Under the pieces are notes generated by a model. It had not been told where the DNA came from. It did no database searches and saw only the letters and a program-made list of their open reading frames with translations. Source: Mixta mediterraneensis (GTDB lineage Bacteria > Pseudomonadota > Gammaproteobacteria > Enterobacterales > Enterobacteriaceae). From it: a DNA stretch of 64,000 nucleotides. Shown piece by piece: positions 1 to 7,967 of this stretch. Where the stretch lies: the NCBI RefSeq assembly GCF_014946725.1, contig NZ_JACFXY010000006.1:124001-188000 (forward strand). The letters are read 5' to 3'. How positions within the stretch are numbered: the stretch's first letter is position 1; every line of letters starts with the position of its first letter. A program made the position numbers and the translations under genes.

Positions 1-54
1 GTCTGTTAGGGCTTTACCCATATCTGGAACAGGAGAGCGGTTTATTATCACGCA

Positions 55-1014
55 TTAGCGCCATCTTCTTCCTTCTTTCCAGCCATGCGAGAGAAAATGT
101 TGAACTGGATCGACACCTGCTGCAGCCACATCTTTGTGAATTGCCAAATAAAGTTCAGGATCAAAACCCTCTGGCGTTTTAGTAGGTTTGTATTTTTCTA
201 CAATCTCTTCCTTCATTAATATCAGGTCGTTAATCTTCCTCTCTACTTCATTCTCAATATTCTTTATATTTTTTATTTTTTCGAAAAGTGGCATTGCACC
301 TGACAAAGAGGGTGACCATGATCGCGTGCTGAAATCACGCTTACTTTGGATAGGCCATTGATGATATTGTGATTCATTATTATTAATGACTATTTTGTTA
401 ATTTTGATACCTGTCATTAACTCCGAATAAACTAAGGATAGCTGATCTCTTCTACTGTATCTTAAAATTTGCCCATACCACGTTTCCATTAATTCTATTA
501 CGTCAGGTTCCATATGATTTCTTATTATCATTCCGGCCCAATAGGGTTTACGATGAAGGGCATCAGGGCTAATTATTTGATAATGATTCATCTGCTCAAA
601 TAATCGAGCCGAATCATCTAGCCCTGACTGAACAACGGCGAAAAATTCCTCATAAACACTGTTTCTAAAAGAGTGTATTGGAAAAGAAACATTGCCAGCT
701 TTGCAAAAGTCTTTAATCAATTTAACAGGGTCAACAAGTAGCTTAACCGTATTATCTATATATACTGAGCTTTTAAATTCCGGCAGGAATTTATGTGGAT
801 TGACTTTCACCATCCTTTGACTTCTTACCGAGTCAAGAGGGAAGGCAGGTTTTACAATTCTAATCTCCCAGGTATCACTGGTAATATTTTCATCATCGGT
901 AAAACAAATCTTTTTAACTTTTGACGCTTTTGCTTCGCCTTGCAACTCATTTAATTCCTCATAACCACCAAAAACTCCAGTATAAAGACAATATGAGCCA
1001 GCAGTAAAAATCAT
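55..1014 (-). CDS. DUF616-type glycosyltransferase-like protein
   Basis: The 319-aa protein begins with a YTGVFGGYEEL segment, then a CFTDDE motif near residue 38 and a SSVYIDNTVKLL stretch near residue 85. This is the pattern of the DUF616/TOD1 glycosyltransferase-like family, so a role in building a surface glycan is likely but inferred. Residues 245-275 form a charged, probably coiled segment. The C-terminus (FDPELYLAIHK...HFLSHGWKEGRRWR) is a motif often appended to bacterial glycosyltransferases. The gene is AT-rich compared with the core genes to the right, suggesting transfer. It lies outside the prophage boundary and next to integrase debris, so it may be cargo of an older element. 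Confidence 0.7.
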   Translation of the reverse strand: MIFTAGSYCLYTGVFGGYEELNELQGEAKASKVKKICFTDDENITSDTWEIRIVKPAFPLDSVRSQRMVKVNPHKFLPEFKSSVYIDNTVKLLVDPVKLIKDFCKAGNVSFPIHSFRNSVYEEFFAVVQSGLDDSARLFEQMNHYQIISPDALHRKPYWAGMIIRNHMEPDVIELMETWYGQILRYSRRDQLSLVYSELMTGIKINKIVINNNESQYHQWPIQSKRDFSTRSWSPSLSGAMPLFEKIKNIKNIENEVERKINDLILMKEEIVEKYKPTKTPEGFDPELYLAIHKDVAAAGVDPVQHFLSHGWKEGRRWR

Positions 1015-1145
1015 ATCTAGTCCTAAATTTTTTCAATCAATATATTAAAGAATACATAATTTTCTAACCGGTCTAAAGGAAATAGCGGATAAAAATGACA
1101 TCTATCCACCGTATTTTGAGCCTTTAATATTTTACTTCATGTCAA

Positions 1146-1349
1146 ATGAATTCCACTGGCCAAACGAACATATTATCAGTGTTCGCATCCAAACGGCTAA
1201 TCACGATGCGGACTTGCAAAGCAGCAAGAAGCTTCTCTGTACTTGTTAACACAATGAGAGAGTTTTGGGCCAGAAAGAAATCAAGGCTCAGGGAGAATGG
1301 AACCCCGCCCACTTTCCACAAACAGAAAGCTCTGGCAGAACCTCTTTAA
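1146..1349 (+). pseudogene. Decayed C-terminal fragment of a tyrosine integrase
   Basis: Only the 3' part is recognisable. The last residues, ENGTPPTFHKQKALAEPL, align with WGSGTPATFHEQRSLAERL of the intact integrase at 44582-45709, including the HxxR box region. In this copy the catalytic Arg of HxxR has become Lys, and a stop follows at once, so the catalytic Tyr is missing. The fragment lies just left of the displaced icd 3' end, on the same strand as the intact integrase. That is where the integrase of an earlier icd-integrating prophage would sit. Confidence 0.6.
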
Positions 1350-1566
1350 CACGGTCAGGATGTAGATAATCAGCGACGGCCTCGTCATAAAAGCCAGTTC
1401 AGACCGATAAAGATAACAATGGCAGAGGAAAGAACTGTCTTGTTTTGGCGGTATAAAGGACGTATTTATTAAGCTGTTTTGCAGAAGGTTTTTGCAGAAA
1501 GAATGATGAACGGGTGAAATCACACCGACCGCCATAAGAGAGGTCGGAGTGAAAGTACGTCTGTTA

Positions 1567-1730
1567 TTACATATTTTCGATAATCGCGTCGCCAAACTCT
1601 GAACATTTCAGCAGCTTAGCGCCATCCATTAGACGTTCGAAATCGTAGGTCACGGTTTTGTTGGCGATAGCGCCTTCCATGCCTTTAACGATCAGATCGG
1701 CGGCTTCGAACCATTCCATGTGACGCAGCA
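1567..1730 (-). pseudogene. icd: Displaced host 3' end of icd (left prophage junction)
   Basis: These 164 nt repeat the last 164 nt of the intact icd gene (45822-45985) with scattered substitutions, from the stop codon up to the crossover. The encoded tail has Met and Asp where the intact gene has Val and Glu (VKGM versus VKGV, FERLMD versus FERLME). To my recollection the fragment version is the one seen in E. coli Icd, so it is probably the original host end and the intact gene carries the phage copy. There is no start codon; leftward transcripts reaching it would come from the phage side. Confidence 0.9.
1715..1730. other. attL core
   Basis: The 16-bp sequence TCCATGTGACGCAGCA is identical at 1715-1730 and 45970-45985, and similarity between the two icd ends stops exactly after it. 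The crossover therefore lies within or beside this block. Everything to the right up to 45985 is phage DNA. Confidence 0.8.
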
Positions 1731-1885
1731 GTAGTTTTAGCAATCAAACTTATTTTATTGAATTTAAAGAGTTTAATGTTTTTCCTGCAATTATACCCAC
1801 TACTTTTACTTTCATCATAACAAGCTGATTTTGTATAGTTTACGTAGAGTTTTGATAACCACGTTTGGACTAAATGGAGGTAAGT

Positions 1886-2227
1886 TTGAAAACTTCTGTT
1901 CTCATTCAGAAACTGATGGAGATTGATAAAACTGTGCCGTTCGATGCGGATGTAGTAACCGGTGAAGATTGGTGGCCAACCCCGATTTCTCGTGTCTATC
2001 ACAATCCGCCACATACTTTTGTCGAATTTGAAACAGGCGAACAATCACAAGATGACCCTGATGAGCTGAGCATTTGTAGTGAATTACAGATCCGCGCACA
2101 CCAAATGATACAAATCAGAGACTTCGTGCAATCCAACAAGGAGCTGCAACCTGAAGCAATTGTCACGGAGTTAAACGTTCAAATTGAACGTTTGAGGGCA
2201 ATGGCTAAGGCAATTTTAAAGCAATAA
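1886..2227 (+). CDS. Hypothetical protein, moron at the left prophage end
   Basis: I do not recognise this protein of about 113 aa. It is acidic in the middle (ETGEQSQDDPDEL) and helical at the C-terminus. Start choice: a TTG at 1886 follows GGAGG with six-base spacing, whereas the in-frame ATG at 1874 overlaps that same ribosome site; I prefer TTG, which gives LKTSVLIQKLMEID. It is read opposite to the structural genes and is followed by a bidirectional terminator at 2412-2436. That isolated layout is typical of a lysogenic-conversion gene, but the function is unknown. Confidence 0.55.
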   Translation: MKTSVLIQKLMEIDKTVPFDADVVTGEDWWPTPISRVYHNPPHTFVEFETGEQSQDDPDELSICSELQIRAHQMIQIRDFVQSNKELQPEAIVTELNVQIERLRAMAKAILKQ

Positions 2228-2256
2228 ATCGCACTATATCCTTGGTGCATAGCGGT

Positions 2257-2282
2257 GGGTTCAACTCCCGCCAGCTCCACCA
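2257..2282 (+). other. 3' end of tmRNA (ssrA), attachment-site relic
   Basis: The 26 nt from GGGTTCAACTCCCG to the terminal CCACCA match the T-arm and acceptor 3' strand of enterobacterial ssrA. No tmRNA body lies upstream; a protein gene ends 30 bp before. The 3' end of ssrA is a common integration site (for example of CP4-57), so this looks like an att sequence carried inside the phage, left by recombination with an ssrA-integrating element. Confidence 0.75.
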
Positions 2283-2411
2283 CTTCAAGTAGGACAGTGC
2301 AAGGACAGCACCAGCAAAAACAGGAAGTTAGCAGTTCCGGCAGGACACCGACCAGACGGTAACGGGACAAAAAAGGATACGTAAAGGAGCCGCGGCTCCT
2401 GAGCGATGAGA

Positions 2412-2436
2412 AAGCCCGCTTAGTGCGGGCTTCTTT
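2412..2436. terminator. Bidirectional rho-independent terminator
   Basis: Arms AAGCCCGC (2412-2419) and GCGGGCTT (2425-2432) enclose a 5-nt loop, with CTTT on the + side and TTTCTC on the - side. It separates the rightward moron at 1886-2227 from the leftward antirepressor gene ending at 2441. A second palindrome, AGGAGCCGCGGCTCCT, lies just upstream. Confidence 0.75.
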
Positions 2437-2440
2437 CTGT

Positions 2441-3313
2441 CTAGTGGAATCTCGCAATCTCCCCAGGTAGCAGCATGCCCTCGGTTCTTCGCTTAATAGA
2501 CGACATAAACATTTTTCCATCGGTAAAGCGATCATGAAGCCGCCCGGCCAATGGAGACTCAATAGCCCTCAATGCAGGCTCAACCTGGCTAAACCATGTA
2601 TCGCAAATGATATTGAAGTATTCGGCCATCGTTTCGGCATGATAAGCGAGCATTTCCCTTTCGCTGGGTAAATCATCCGGTGTTGGGCCGGGATCCATTT
2701 TCCCGATATATTCACCTTCAAGCGGTACACGTGCTGCAATAGATAATGCCTCAGTAAACTGCTCAACGCTGATTTCTTTATAACTACAGCCAAAATGTGA
2801 TTTCAGGGACGACCACATAGTAATCATCGCCTTGGCCTGGCATTCCTTCGGGAGTGCTTTACCGCGAGTCATGACCAATTGCTTGATCGCTTCCTGCTGG
2901 TCACTGGTAATTTTACCAGCTTTCCCCTGCTGCACTTTTCTGGGATTTGTTACCTGCCCCTTGGTCCAGTACTGATAAAGTACATCATCGCACTCTTCCT
3001 GATACTGAATGACGCGATCGCGGATTTCAGGCTTTACCTTGTTAGGGCTGATGGTGTTGAGCCAGCCAGCCAACTTGCGAAGTGCAAGGCAGCTCATCAA
3101 CTGCATGCCGCCTTTTGAAGGTATGGTGATTTCAACCATACCTTTGAAGAAACGCTGGGTGAGTTTTTTATGTTGAGATTTCCAGTCCAGACCCATACCT
3201 TCAACAACGGGCTTCATCGGTGTATATGGTTCGCCGTTGTGGTTTACAACATAAAGCTCAGTGCCGTGGAAAGGCACGTTGATTGCACGATCTGCAATTG
3301 CTAAAATTGGCAT
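2441..3313 (-). CDS. P22 Ant-like antirepressor
   Basis: The 290-aa protein carries a P22_AR_N-type N-terminal domain (VPFHGTELYVVNHNGEPYTPMKPVVEGMGLDWKSQ is its pattern) and a C-terminal region rich in helices. P22 Ant binds prophage CI-type repressors and inactivates them. I chose ATG 3313 because AAGGA lies nine bases upstream; an earlier ATG at 3367 lacks a comparable site. The gene follows an Arc-like repressor gene on the same strand, as in the P22 arc-ant operon, and a divergent Mnt-like gene completes an ImmI layout. It is probably silenced by the two ribbon-helix-helix proteins next to it. Confidence 0.85.
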   Translation of the reverse strand: MPILAIADRAINVPFHGTELYVVNHNGEPYTPMKPVVEGMGLDWKSQHKKLTQRFFKGMVEITIPSKGGMQLMSCLALRKLAGWLNTISPNKVKPEIRDRVIQYQEECDDVLYQYWTKGQVTNPRKVQQGKAGKITSDQQEAIKQLVMTRGKALPKECQAKAMITMWSSLKSHFGCSYKEISVEQFTEALSIAARVPLEGEYIGKMDPGPTPDDLPSEREMLAYHAETMAEYFNIICDTWFSQVEPALRAIESPLAGRLHDRFTDGKMFMSSIKRRTEGMLLPGEIARFH

Positions 3314-3374
3314 GTCAATATTTCCTTCACGAATTGTTGATATAGGAGCCTCGATGGTTGCACCCATCGGGGCT

Positions 3375-3542
3375 TCATTCTTGTGCTCCTCGACCTCCTA
3401 TCAGTCCATAAGCTTTTCTTAGCTGGTGAATAACTTCTGTGTTGAATTGACGACTCTGCCGTTCACCATTAATCACAATCGCACGCTTAACATCATCCGG
3501 TATGCGGATTTTACGTTGATACATTTCTTTAGCTTTTTCCAT
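3375..3542 (-). CDS. Arc-like ribbon-helix-helix repressor
   Basis: This 55-aa protein (MEKAKEMYQRKIRIPDDVKR...) has the length and layout of P22 Arc: a short beta strand (YQRKIRIP) followed by two helices. AAGGAGG lies five bases before ATG 3542. It is the first gene of the operon that continues into ant at 3313, and in P22 Arc shuts off the ant promoter. The operator candidates are the palindromes at 3554-3570 and about 3578-3594, which overlap its own promoter. Confidence 0.8.
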   Translation of the reverse strand: MEKAKEMYQRKIRIPDDVKRAIVINGERQSRQFNTEVIHQLRKAYGLIGGRGAQE

Positions 3543-3553
3543 ACATCCTCCTT

Positions 3554-3570
3554 CGTCACACGGTGTGACG
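3554..3570. promoter_or_regulatory. Operator palindrome in the arc/ant leader
   Basis: CGTCACACGGTGTGACG is a perfect 17-bp palindrome between the ant promoter and the Arc-like start codon. A second, imperfect copy (TGTCACACCGTGCGTCA) starts at 3578 and covers the -10 region. These are the natural targets for the Arc-like or Mnt-like protein. Confidence 0.7.
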
Positions 3571-3575
3571 ATCGA

Positions 3576-3604
3576 AGTGTCACACCGTGCGTCATTGATG
3601 TCAA
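3576..3604 (-). promoter_or_regulatory. Promoter of the arc-ant operon
   Basis: Read leftward, TTGACA (3599-3604) is followed after 17 bp by GACACT (3576-3581). The -35 box overlaps that of the opposing promoter at 3595-3623, so the two cannot easily be used at once, as in P22 immI. Confidence 0.65.
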
Positions 3605-3623
3605 CCCCACAGTGGGGCATAAT
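3595..3623 (+). promoter_or_regulatory. Promoter of the mnt-like gene with internal operator
   Basis: TTGATG (3595-3600), a 17-bp spacer and CATAAT (3618-3623) form a rightward promoter. The spacer ends in a perfect 13-bp palindrome, CCCCACAGTGGGG (3605-3617), which suggests autoregulation by the Mnt-like protein. Confidence 0.6.
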
Positions 3624-3660
3624 TTCAAGTCTTATCATTTTTTCTAACACCGGAGTTAGA

Positions 3661-4104
3661 ATGAGCCGTGAAGATCCGCAATTTAGAATTAGGCTACCTA
3701 TTGAATTAAAAGAAAAAGTGGAAAGCGCAGCCAAAGTGAACAATCGCTCCTTAAATGCTGAAATAGTATTTAGGCTAGATGCCAGCTTCCTCAATGAGAT
3801 CCAGGAAGATGAAGTGATTTCTGCGCAAGAGGCCATCCAGATTGTTAGTAAAGCCAAGGAAGAGCTATCGGGCATTATTTTTAAAAGGACATTTGCCGAA
3901 ATCAATAAGAAGATAAGGATTGGACACACCACACTTCACGTTGATCTTTATGACCTAGATCTCGAAGGCCTTAGCGATGATGACTTCACATTAGTATTTC
4001 AAAAAACTTTTGAACGACTTAAAGCGCTGGGGTATGAGGTCTGGGAAAAGTCATGGGATGCCACAGGTTTTTCAGTAGAGATACCTTACAACTCCCCATC
4101 CTGA
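3661..4104 (+). CDS. Mnt/Arc-family DNA-binding protein
   Basis: The 147-aa protein starts MSREDPQFRIRLPIELKEKVE, the ribbon-helix-helix fold of the Arc/Mnt family, with NRSLNAEIVFRLD as second helix. I chose ATG 3661 because the fold begins there and the promoter lies just upstream; an in-frame ATG at 3565 would start before the promoter. It is longer than P22 Mnt (about 80 aa), and residues 60-147 have no family I recognise. It is divergent from arc-ant, like P22 mnt, which keeps ant off in the lysogen. Confidence 0.75.
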   Translation: MSREDPQFRIRLPIELKEKVESAAKVNNRSLNAEIVFRLDASFLNEIQEDEVISAQEAIQIVSKAKEELSGIIFKRTFAEINKKIRIGHTTLHVDLYDLDLEGLSDDDFTLVFQKTFERLKALGYEVWEKSWDATGFSVEIPYNSPS

Positions 4105-4137
4105 GCTGATTAATCATTCCGTCAGTATTTCGCACGC

Positions 4138-4167
4138 TTGACACTGTGTATTTATACAGCCTAAAAT
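4138..4167 (+). promoter_or_regulatory. SOS promoter with LexA box
   Basis: TTGACA (4138-4143) and TAAAAT (4162-4167) are separated by 18 bp. The spacer opens with CTGTGTATTTATACAG (4144-4159), a perfect CTGT-N8-ACAG LexA box. A weaker second box, CTGTATATCCAACCAG, lies at 4172-4187. LexA bound here would block RNA polymerase until DNA damage. Confidence 0.85.
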
Positions 4168-4203
4168 TTAACTGTATATCCAACCAGTGAAGGAGCTATC
4201 AAA

Positions 4204-4449
4204 ATGCGTGTCGAAATCAGTATTGCCAAAGAAAAATACGGAAAGTTACCGAAGACCGCGCCTTCCGCACTTCAGGAAGAAATGACAAAGCGCCTGAGTA
4301 AACAATACCAGGACATTGAAGTTATCGTTAAACCAGCTGGAAGCGATGGTCTTTCTGTCTTCCGTGCAGCGGATAAAGATGAAACCAGGAAGAACGTGGA
4401 AAAAATGCTGCAAGAGGTCTGGGAGTCAGCAGATGACTGGTTCTTCTGA
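4204..4449 (+). CDS. DinI-like SOS protein
   Basis: The 81-aa protein matches the DinI family along its full length: MRVEISIAKEK at the start, an acidic middle and the family-typical end QEVWESADDWFF. DinI binds and stabilises RecA filaments and modulates RecA-stimulated cleavage. AAGGAG precedes the ATG. The LexA-boxed promoter at 4138-4167 makes it an SOS gene. DinI-like genes are common in prophages; in the Salmonella Gifsy phages such genes are coupled to LexA-controlled antirepressors. Here the antirepressor is nearby but on the other strand. Confidence 0.88.
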   Translation: MRVEISIAKEKYGKLPKTAPSALQEEMTKRLSKQYQDIEVIVKPAGSDGLSVFRAADKDETRKNVEKMLQEVWESADDWFF

Positions 4450-4466
4450 CATGGAGTAGCTACTCT

Positions 4467-4620
4467 TTGACATCTGCCTTCCCCACACTAAAGGATGGGT
4501 ATTCCTACAGCATTCAGACTGTAGCCAGCCCTACCTCGGTGGTTTCCTGCTTCGGCGGGCGGTCTGACTGCCCCATCCCTCTGGCAATAACGGCATGTCC
4601 TGTCGATAATAAAATCACAA
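4467..4620 (-). pseudogene. 3' relic of an IS200/IS605-family tnpB with right end
   Basis: Read leftward, 4600-4514 encodes 28 residues beginning GHAVIARGMGQSDRPPKQE and ending in a stop, which is the C-terminal tail of enterobacterial TnpB proteins. Beyond the stop, to about 4467, is a right-end sequence with the typical small hairpin (CCATCCTTTAGTGTGGGG) followed by a GATGTCAA ending. In intact elements this overlaps the guide (omega) RNA scaffold. Upstream of about 4620 the reading frame is lost and no TnpA gene is present, so this is a fragment. Confidence 0.75.
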
Positions 4621-4731
4621 GCGGCGGGACTCGTCGTTTCTACCCATGGAGGACAGCCTAATCCATCATACAGACGGTAGTAGCCTGAGTAGTGGAAATC
4701 TCGTCGTTCACGGCGGGGATCTGTAACTTGA

Positions 4732-5268
4732 TCATGGTTTTATAGGCCAAATTAGACTGATAAAACCTGCCTCATCCTTAACCGTTGACAAATCCAGCGC
4801 CTTCACCGCTTTGATATACGTCATCCAGTCGACCAGCGTTGCTTTATCACCATCACTGATGATCCCTAGGTTAAGCTCGGTTCGCCAGTCTGCTGTAATG
4901 CTGTTCGCTTCGTCCAGTAGTTCCTGACGTTTATTTCCAGCCAATGATTGCCATTCACTGGCGCTGTAGGTTTTCTTTTTGATACCGTTGCCATCAAATA
5001 TCCAGCGCCCATCAACACAGAAATCAGCAGGTACACTGCCCGTACTCACTTCCGCCACACTCGCCCCCACTGGCCACAGGCCAGAAACATCTTTTGCCGC
5101 AGAAATGATGATGTCGTCAGCATTAAAAACGACCTTGAGTGTTTCTGCATGAAATAGTTTCTGCCCCTCATACCAGTCATTATTATTTTCATCTCGAAGA
5201 TACTGTATTCCTTCAGCAATGGTTTCTTTCGGAGTATATAAAGAAAAAGATTGCATGATGAGCATCAT
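4732..5268 (-). CDS. tfa: Tail fibre assembly protein
   Basis: The 178-aa protein belongs to the Tfa (Caudo_TAP) family of chaperones that help fold or attach the tail fibre tip. Residues 125-165 (LLDEANSITADWRTELNLGIISDGDKA...WMTYIKAV) are the family signature. It overlaps the fibre gene by 4 bp (ATGA), so translation is coupled. The right end of the TnpB relic lies just downstream, which suggests the fibre end of this phage has been rearranged. Confidence 0.9.
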   Translation of the reverse strand: MMLIMQSFSLYTPKETIAEGIQYLRDENNNDWYEGQKLFHAETLKVVFNADDIIISAAKDVSGLWPVGASVAEVSTGSVPADFCVDGRWIFDGNGIKKKTYSASEWQSLAGNKRQELLDEANSITADWRTELNLGIISDGDKATLVDWMTYIKAVKALDLSTVKDEAGFISLIWPIKP

Positions 5269-6311
5269 ATGTCCCCAATGGTGAACCAGTTATTATTAAT
5301 ACAGATTTGAAGAGGGCGGTAGCAGAAGCCAAGGCCAGCCGTGTTCGACGTTCCGTTATTTCGTCCGCCTGTGACAAAGTGTCCTGCTGGTACTTCTAAT
5401 CCCCCGCCACCACCTATAGCCGCCAACCAGATTTGGGAACCCCGGCGCACATTCGTCACGGCCATCGATGTAACAGGTGGAGGGTTGTTAGGGCTGTAAA
5501 CGCGCTGTCCTCTTTCAGAGACTGTCCCGGATGCATTAAGGCTTCCGTCACCACTGATAGACATTTCACCCGACTGTTTTGAATTATCAGCATTTACAAT
5601 GCGGAATTTGAATCCCCCTGTGCCTGAACCTCGATTATTAATAAAATTTGATTCGCCCTGACCATTGCTTTCATTCCATCCAATCCACGTTCCTTGCTGG
5701 TTAAGCGCACCATGACCTTTCACCATCATGAATGGGGACATAAGTCCTTTATTGCCCACAACTCCACCATCTGCTGGGAAAGCCCCGCACTGTGCAGCTG
5801 TAGGAGGGGAGTGCTCACAAAATACCTTCCCTAACGGAGTTGCATCAACCTGTGCAACCAACTTGGCACCATCCCAGCCCAAATAAATCTTGTTTGTAGC
5901 CATGCCAGTACCGCCCCCTTGTTGCACGGCACCTACATCACCAGCAGCAATTGTAATATCTTGTGACAAAGCTTTGTTATTTACTTTACGTGTAGCCGGC
6001 ACACCGCCAAGGTTTGAAAGTGCGACGGCTTTATTTACCACATCGGATAAATTGTTATTCCGAAGTAAGGCGTCAGGTATCCTGGAGGTAATGATATTTA
6101 CGATGGCCTGGTAAAGTTGATCATGCTGTTCTTTTTTCAATACAAGACCTGATTTTTCAATAACGCCGCAGATTTCCTCCTGTACTGCGTCCCACATATC
6201 ACTGTTAAGATCGGTAGCACGACGGCCTGTCGCCGGATCGCCATTGGTAAAACCGTTTTTTCCCTGCCCAAATTTGTCGATTTGAGCCGTGGACGTATCA
6301 ATTCGATGCAT
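5265..6311 (-). CDS. Tail fibre protein
   Basis: The protein has about 348 aa. Its N-terminus ([20 protein letters not shown]...[19 protein letters not shown]) is the conserved baseplate-attachment segment of many Mu/P2-like fibres. Residues 85-120 ([16 protein letters not shown]) are fibre repeat sequence, and the C-terminus is glycine-rich and likely binds the receptor. I chose ATG 6311, which overlaps the YmfQ-like gene by 14 bp; an earlier in-frame ATG at 6335 would overlap more. It is short compared with long side-tail fibres, which fits a short fibre or a recombined distal end. Confidence 0.88.
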   Translation of the reverse strand: MHRIDTSTAQIDKFGQGKNGFTNGDPATGRRATDLNSDMWDAVQEEICGVIEKSGLVLKKEQHDQLYQAIVNIITSRIPDALLRNNNLSDVVNKAVALSNLGGVPATRKVNNKALSQDITIAAGDVGAVQQGGGTGMATNKIYLGWDGAKLVAQVDATPLGKVFCEHSPPTAAQCGAFPADGGVVGNKGLMSPFMMVKGHGALNQQGTWIGWNESNGQGESNFINNRGSGTGGFKFRIVNADNSKQSGEMSISGDGSLNASGTVSERGQRVYSPNNPPPVTSMAVTNVRRGSQIWLAAIGGGGGLEVPAGHFVTGGRNNGTSNTAGLGFCYRPLQICINNNWFTIGDI

Positions 6312-6885
6312 CTTCTGTTCCTTCCGGATAAGCAAAAACTACGACGGTGTGAGAGGGACAAAGCTTATCGATCACACACTCGGCTACAGTGTCACCCCAC
6401 GTTCTGATCGCTGAATCGCAGGTGCTGGTACAGGTCTGCCATGCGATATTGGCATCAGCCGGAATATTCACGCGCCAGTAATAGCGCCAGAACTCGCCCC
6501 ATTCAGGGTCCGGTGAGCTGTCAAGGTTCTGGAATTGTTCAATCGTGGCCGTGGTGTAACCAAGCGCGTTAAGCTGCTCACGATAAAAACGCTCATTAAT
6601 TCCACCAGCAACATTAGCTTTCGCATCCAGCCTCTGCTGGCGCTGGCGCAACGTCTGAACACCAGGCGGCGCACAGGAGTCCGGCAAACCATAAAGCGCT
6701 TCATACCGATCTATGAGTTCAGAAGTCTGCCCCGGATCAATCTCCTTCATGAATACGCCAGCGCGCTGGTGTACGCGGGTTAACGACGGAGCAAGGCCCT
6801 CGATAAGTGGATTCTTTCCTTCCCAGGCTGGCCCGGGTGGCAACAAATGGTAAAGCAGCTGCGTGTACTCATCATTCAGCGCCAT
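6298..6885 (-). CDS. YmfQ/Mu gp48-like tail protein (DUF2313)
   Basis: The 195-aa protein has the DUF2313 pattern: [15 protein letters not shown] near the start, RVHQRAGVF and [16 protein letters not shown] in the first half, then [10 protein letters not shown]. This family lies between the baseplate J protein and the fibre in Mu and e14 (ymfQ). It probably forms part of the baseplate wedge or fibre junction. It starts 2 bp beyond the stop of gene 6888-7967. Confidence 0.88.
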   Translation of the reverse strand: MALNDEYTQLLYHLLPPGPAWEGKNPLIEGLAPSLTRVHQRAGVFMKEIDPGQTSELIDRYEALYGLPDSCAPPGVQTLRQRQQRLDAKANVAGGINERFYREQLNALGYTTATIEQFQNLDSSPDPEWGEFWRYYWRVNIPADANIAWQTCTSTCDSAIRTWGDTVAECVIDKLCPSHTVVVFAYPEGTEDASN

Positions 6886-6887
6886 GG

Positions 6888-7967
6888 CTACTCAGTCGCC
6901 TCCGTGTAGGTTTGCCAGGTGATTTCTCCCAGCACTGGCAGTTCGGTTTGCCCCAGCATTATATCAACCGTCGGAGAGCGGAGTTGATGTGCCACTTCAT
7001 CGGTTGCCAGACTGATTGCTTCGCTTATACGCGACAGATAGACCTTCCCGGACGGCTGACCATCACGAAGCATGAGCGAATTCAGTTCAGCAGCGACCGC
7101 CGTGCGGATTTCAGGCGTGTCTTTTGCCAGGGCGATTGTCATCGGGATAACATGCTCAGTTGCAGCAAAGACAAACAGGCCGCTGCCGGCAACAGGTGCA
7201 AGCGGAAGGATATGCGCGCGCACTGCCTGTACCTCATCATCCGCTGGCGCAGGGTTCGCCGGATCACTGGTGGCGACCATCACACCAACGGTACCTGTCC
7301 CCTGATAATGACGGAACGTCCAGGCACGGGTGATCCCCGCAATTTCTTTCGCCCAGATGATGTAATCCGGATCTGCGCCGCCCTGCGGGATCCAGTAGTA
7401 ACGCTCCATCACGCGCGCGCGCCACGTCTCCAGCGCTTCCACATCATCCCCGCCGTTCAGCGTGTCGGCGTACCCGGTTGATGGAATACCGCTAATCGGC
7501 GTGCCCAGGCGCAACGCAATGCCGTCGTCAGTATTCCCGGCCCTCCCTGCCACATCGGCAACAACCGGCACACGTAACAGGCCGCCGGAGGCTTTAACAG
7601 TTTGGGTGGTGGTAAAAGTAACCTGATCGTCGCGCTGAATCTGCGTTCCAGCCGGCAGGGTTGGCGTACCGCCGAGTCCATCCCAGCGGATAAACCCCGA
7701 AGCAGCAACAGCATCTTTTCGTGGACAGCGCTTGATGCGCGCATGGCGATAAAGCCAGTCCTCATCGCACAAATCAGGCAGCATGTTGCGTGCCAGATAA
7801 TCAAGGTAGCCATACAGTGTATGTACGGCGGCAGCCTGCACCCTTCCATAAACTTCTGCATCCATGCGCCGCAATACCGTATCCTGCTGAAAGCGCGTCA
7901 GTAAATCGCTGCGAATAGTGGCGATCAGCTGCGGGAGTTCAGGGCGTGCAAATTGACTGTCAGCCAT
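6888..7967 (-). CDS. Baseplate J-like protein (Mu gp47)
   Basis: The 359-aa protein fits the Baseplate_J family in length and sequence: [20 protein letters not shown] and [21 protein letters not shown] are characteristic blocks. It forms the wedge of the contractile-tail baseplate, like P2 gpJ and T4 gp6. It overlaps the gp46-like gene by 8 bp. Confidence 0.92.
   Translation of the reverse strand: MADSQFARPELPQLIATIRSDLLTRFQQDTVLRRMDAEVYGRVQAAAVHTLYGYLDYLARNMLPDLCDEDWLYRHARIKRCPRKDAVAASGFIRWDGLGGTPTLPAGTQIQRDDQVTFTTTQTVKASGGLLRVPVVADVAGRAGNTDDGIALRLGTPISGIPSTGYADTLNGGDDVEALETWRARVMERYYWIPQGGADPDYIIWAKEIAGITRAWTFRHYQGTGTVGVMVATSDPANPAPADDEVQAVRAHILPLAPVAGSGLFVFAATEHVIPMTIALAKDTPEIRTAVAAELNSLMLRDGQPSGKVYLSRISEAISLATDEVAHQLRSPTVDIMLGQTELPVLGEITWQTYTEATE

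Noticed and set aside
1281..1595. Leftward ORF of 104 codons between integrase relic and icd fragment
   Set aside because: No ribosome site and no family pattern; it reads through the integrase relic on the opposite strand.
2179..2562. Leftward ORF containing ELAGVEPTA
   Set aside because: This is the reverse reading of the tmRNA 3' end, a frequent false protein call.
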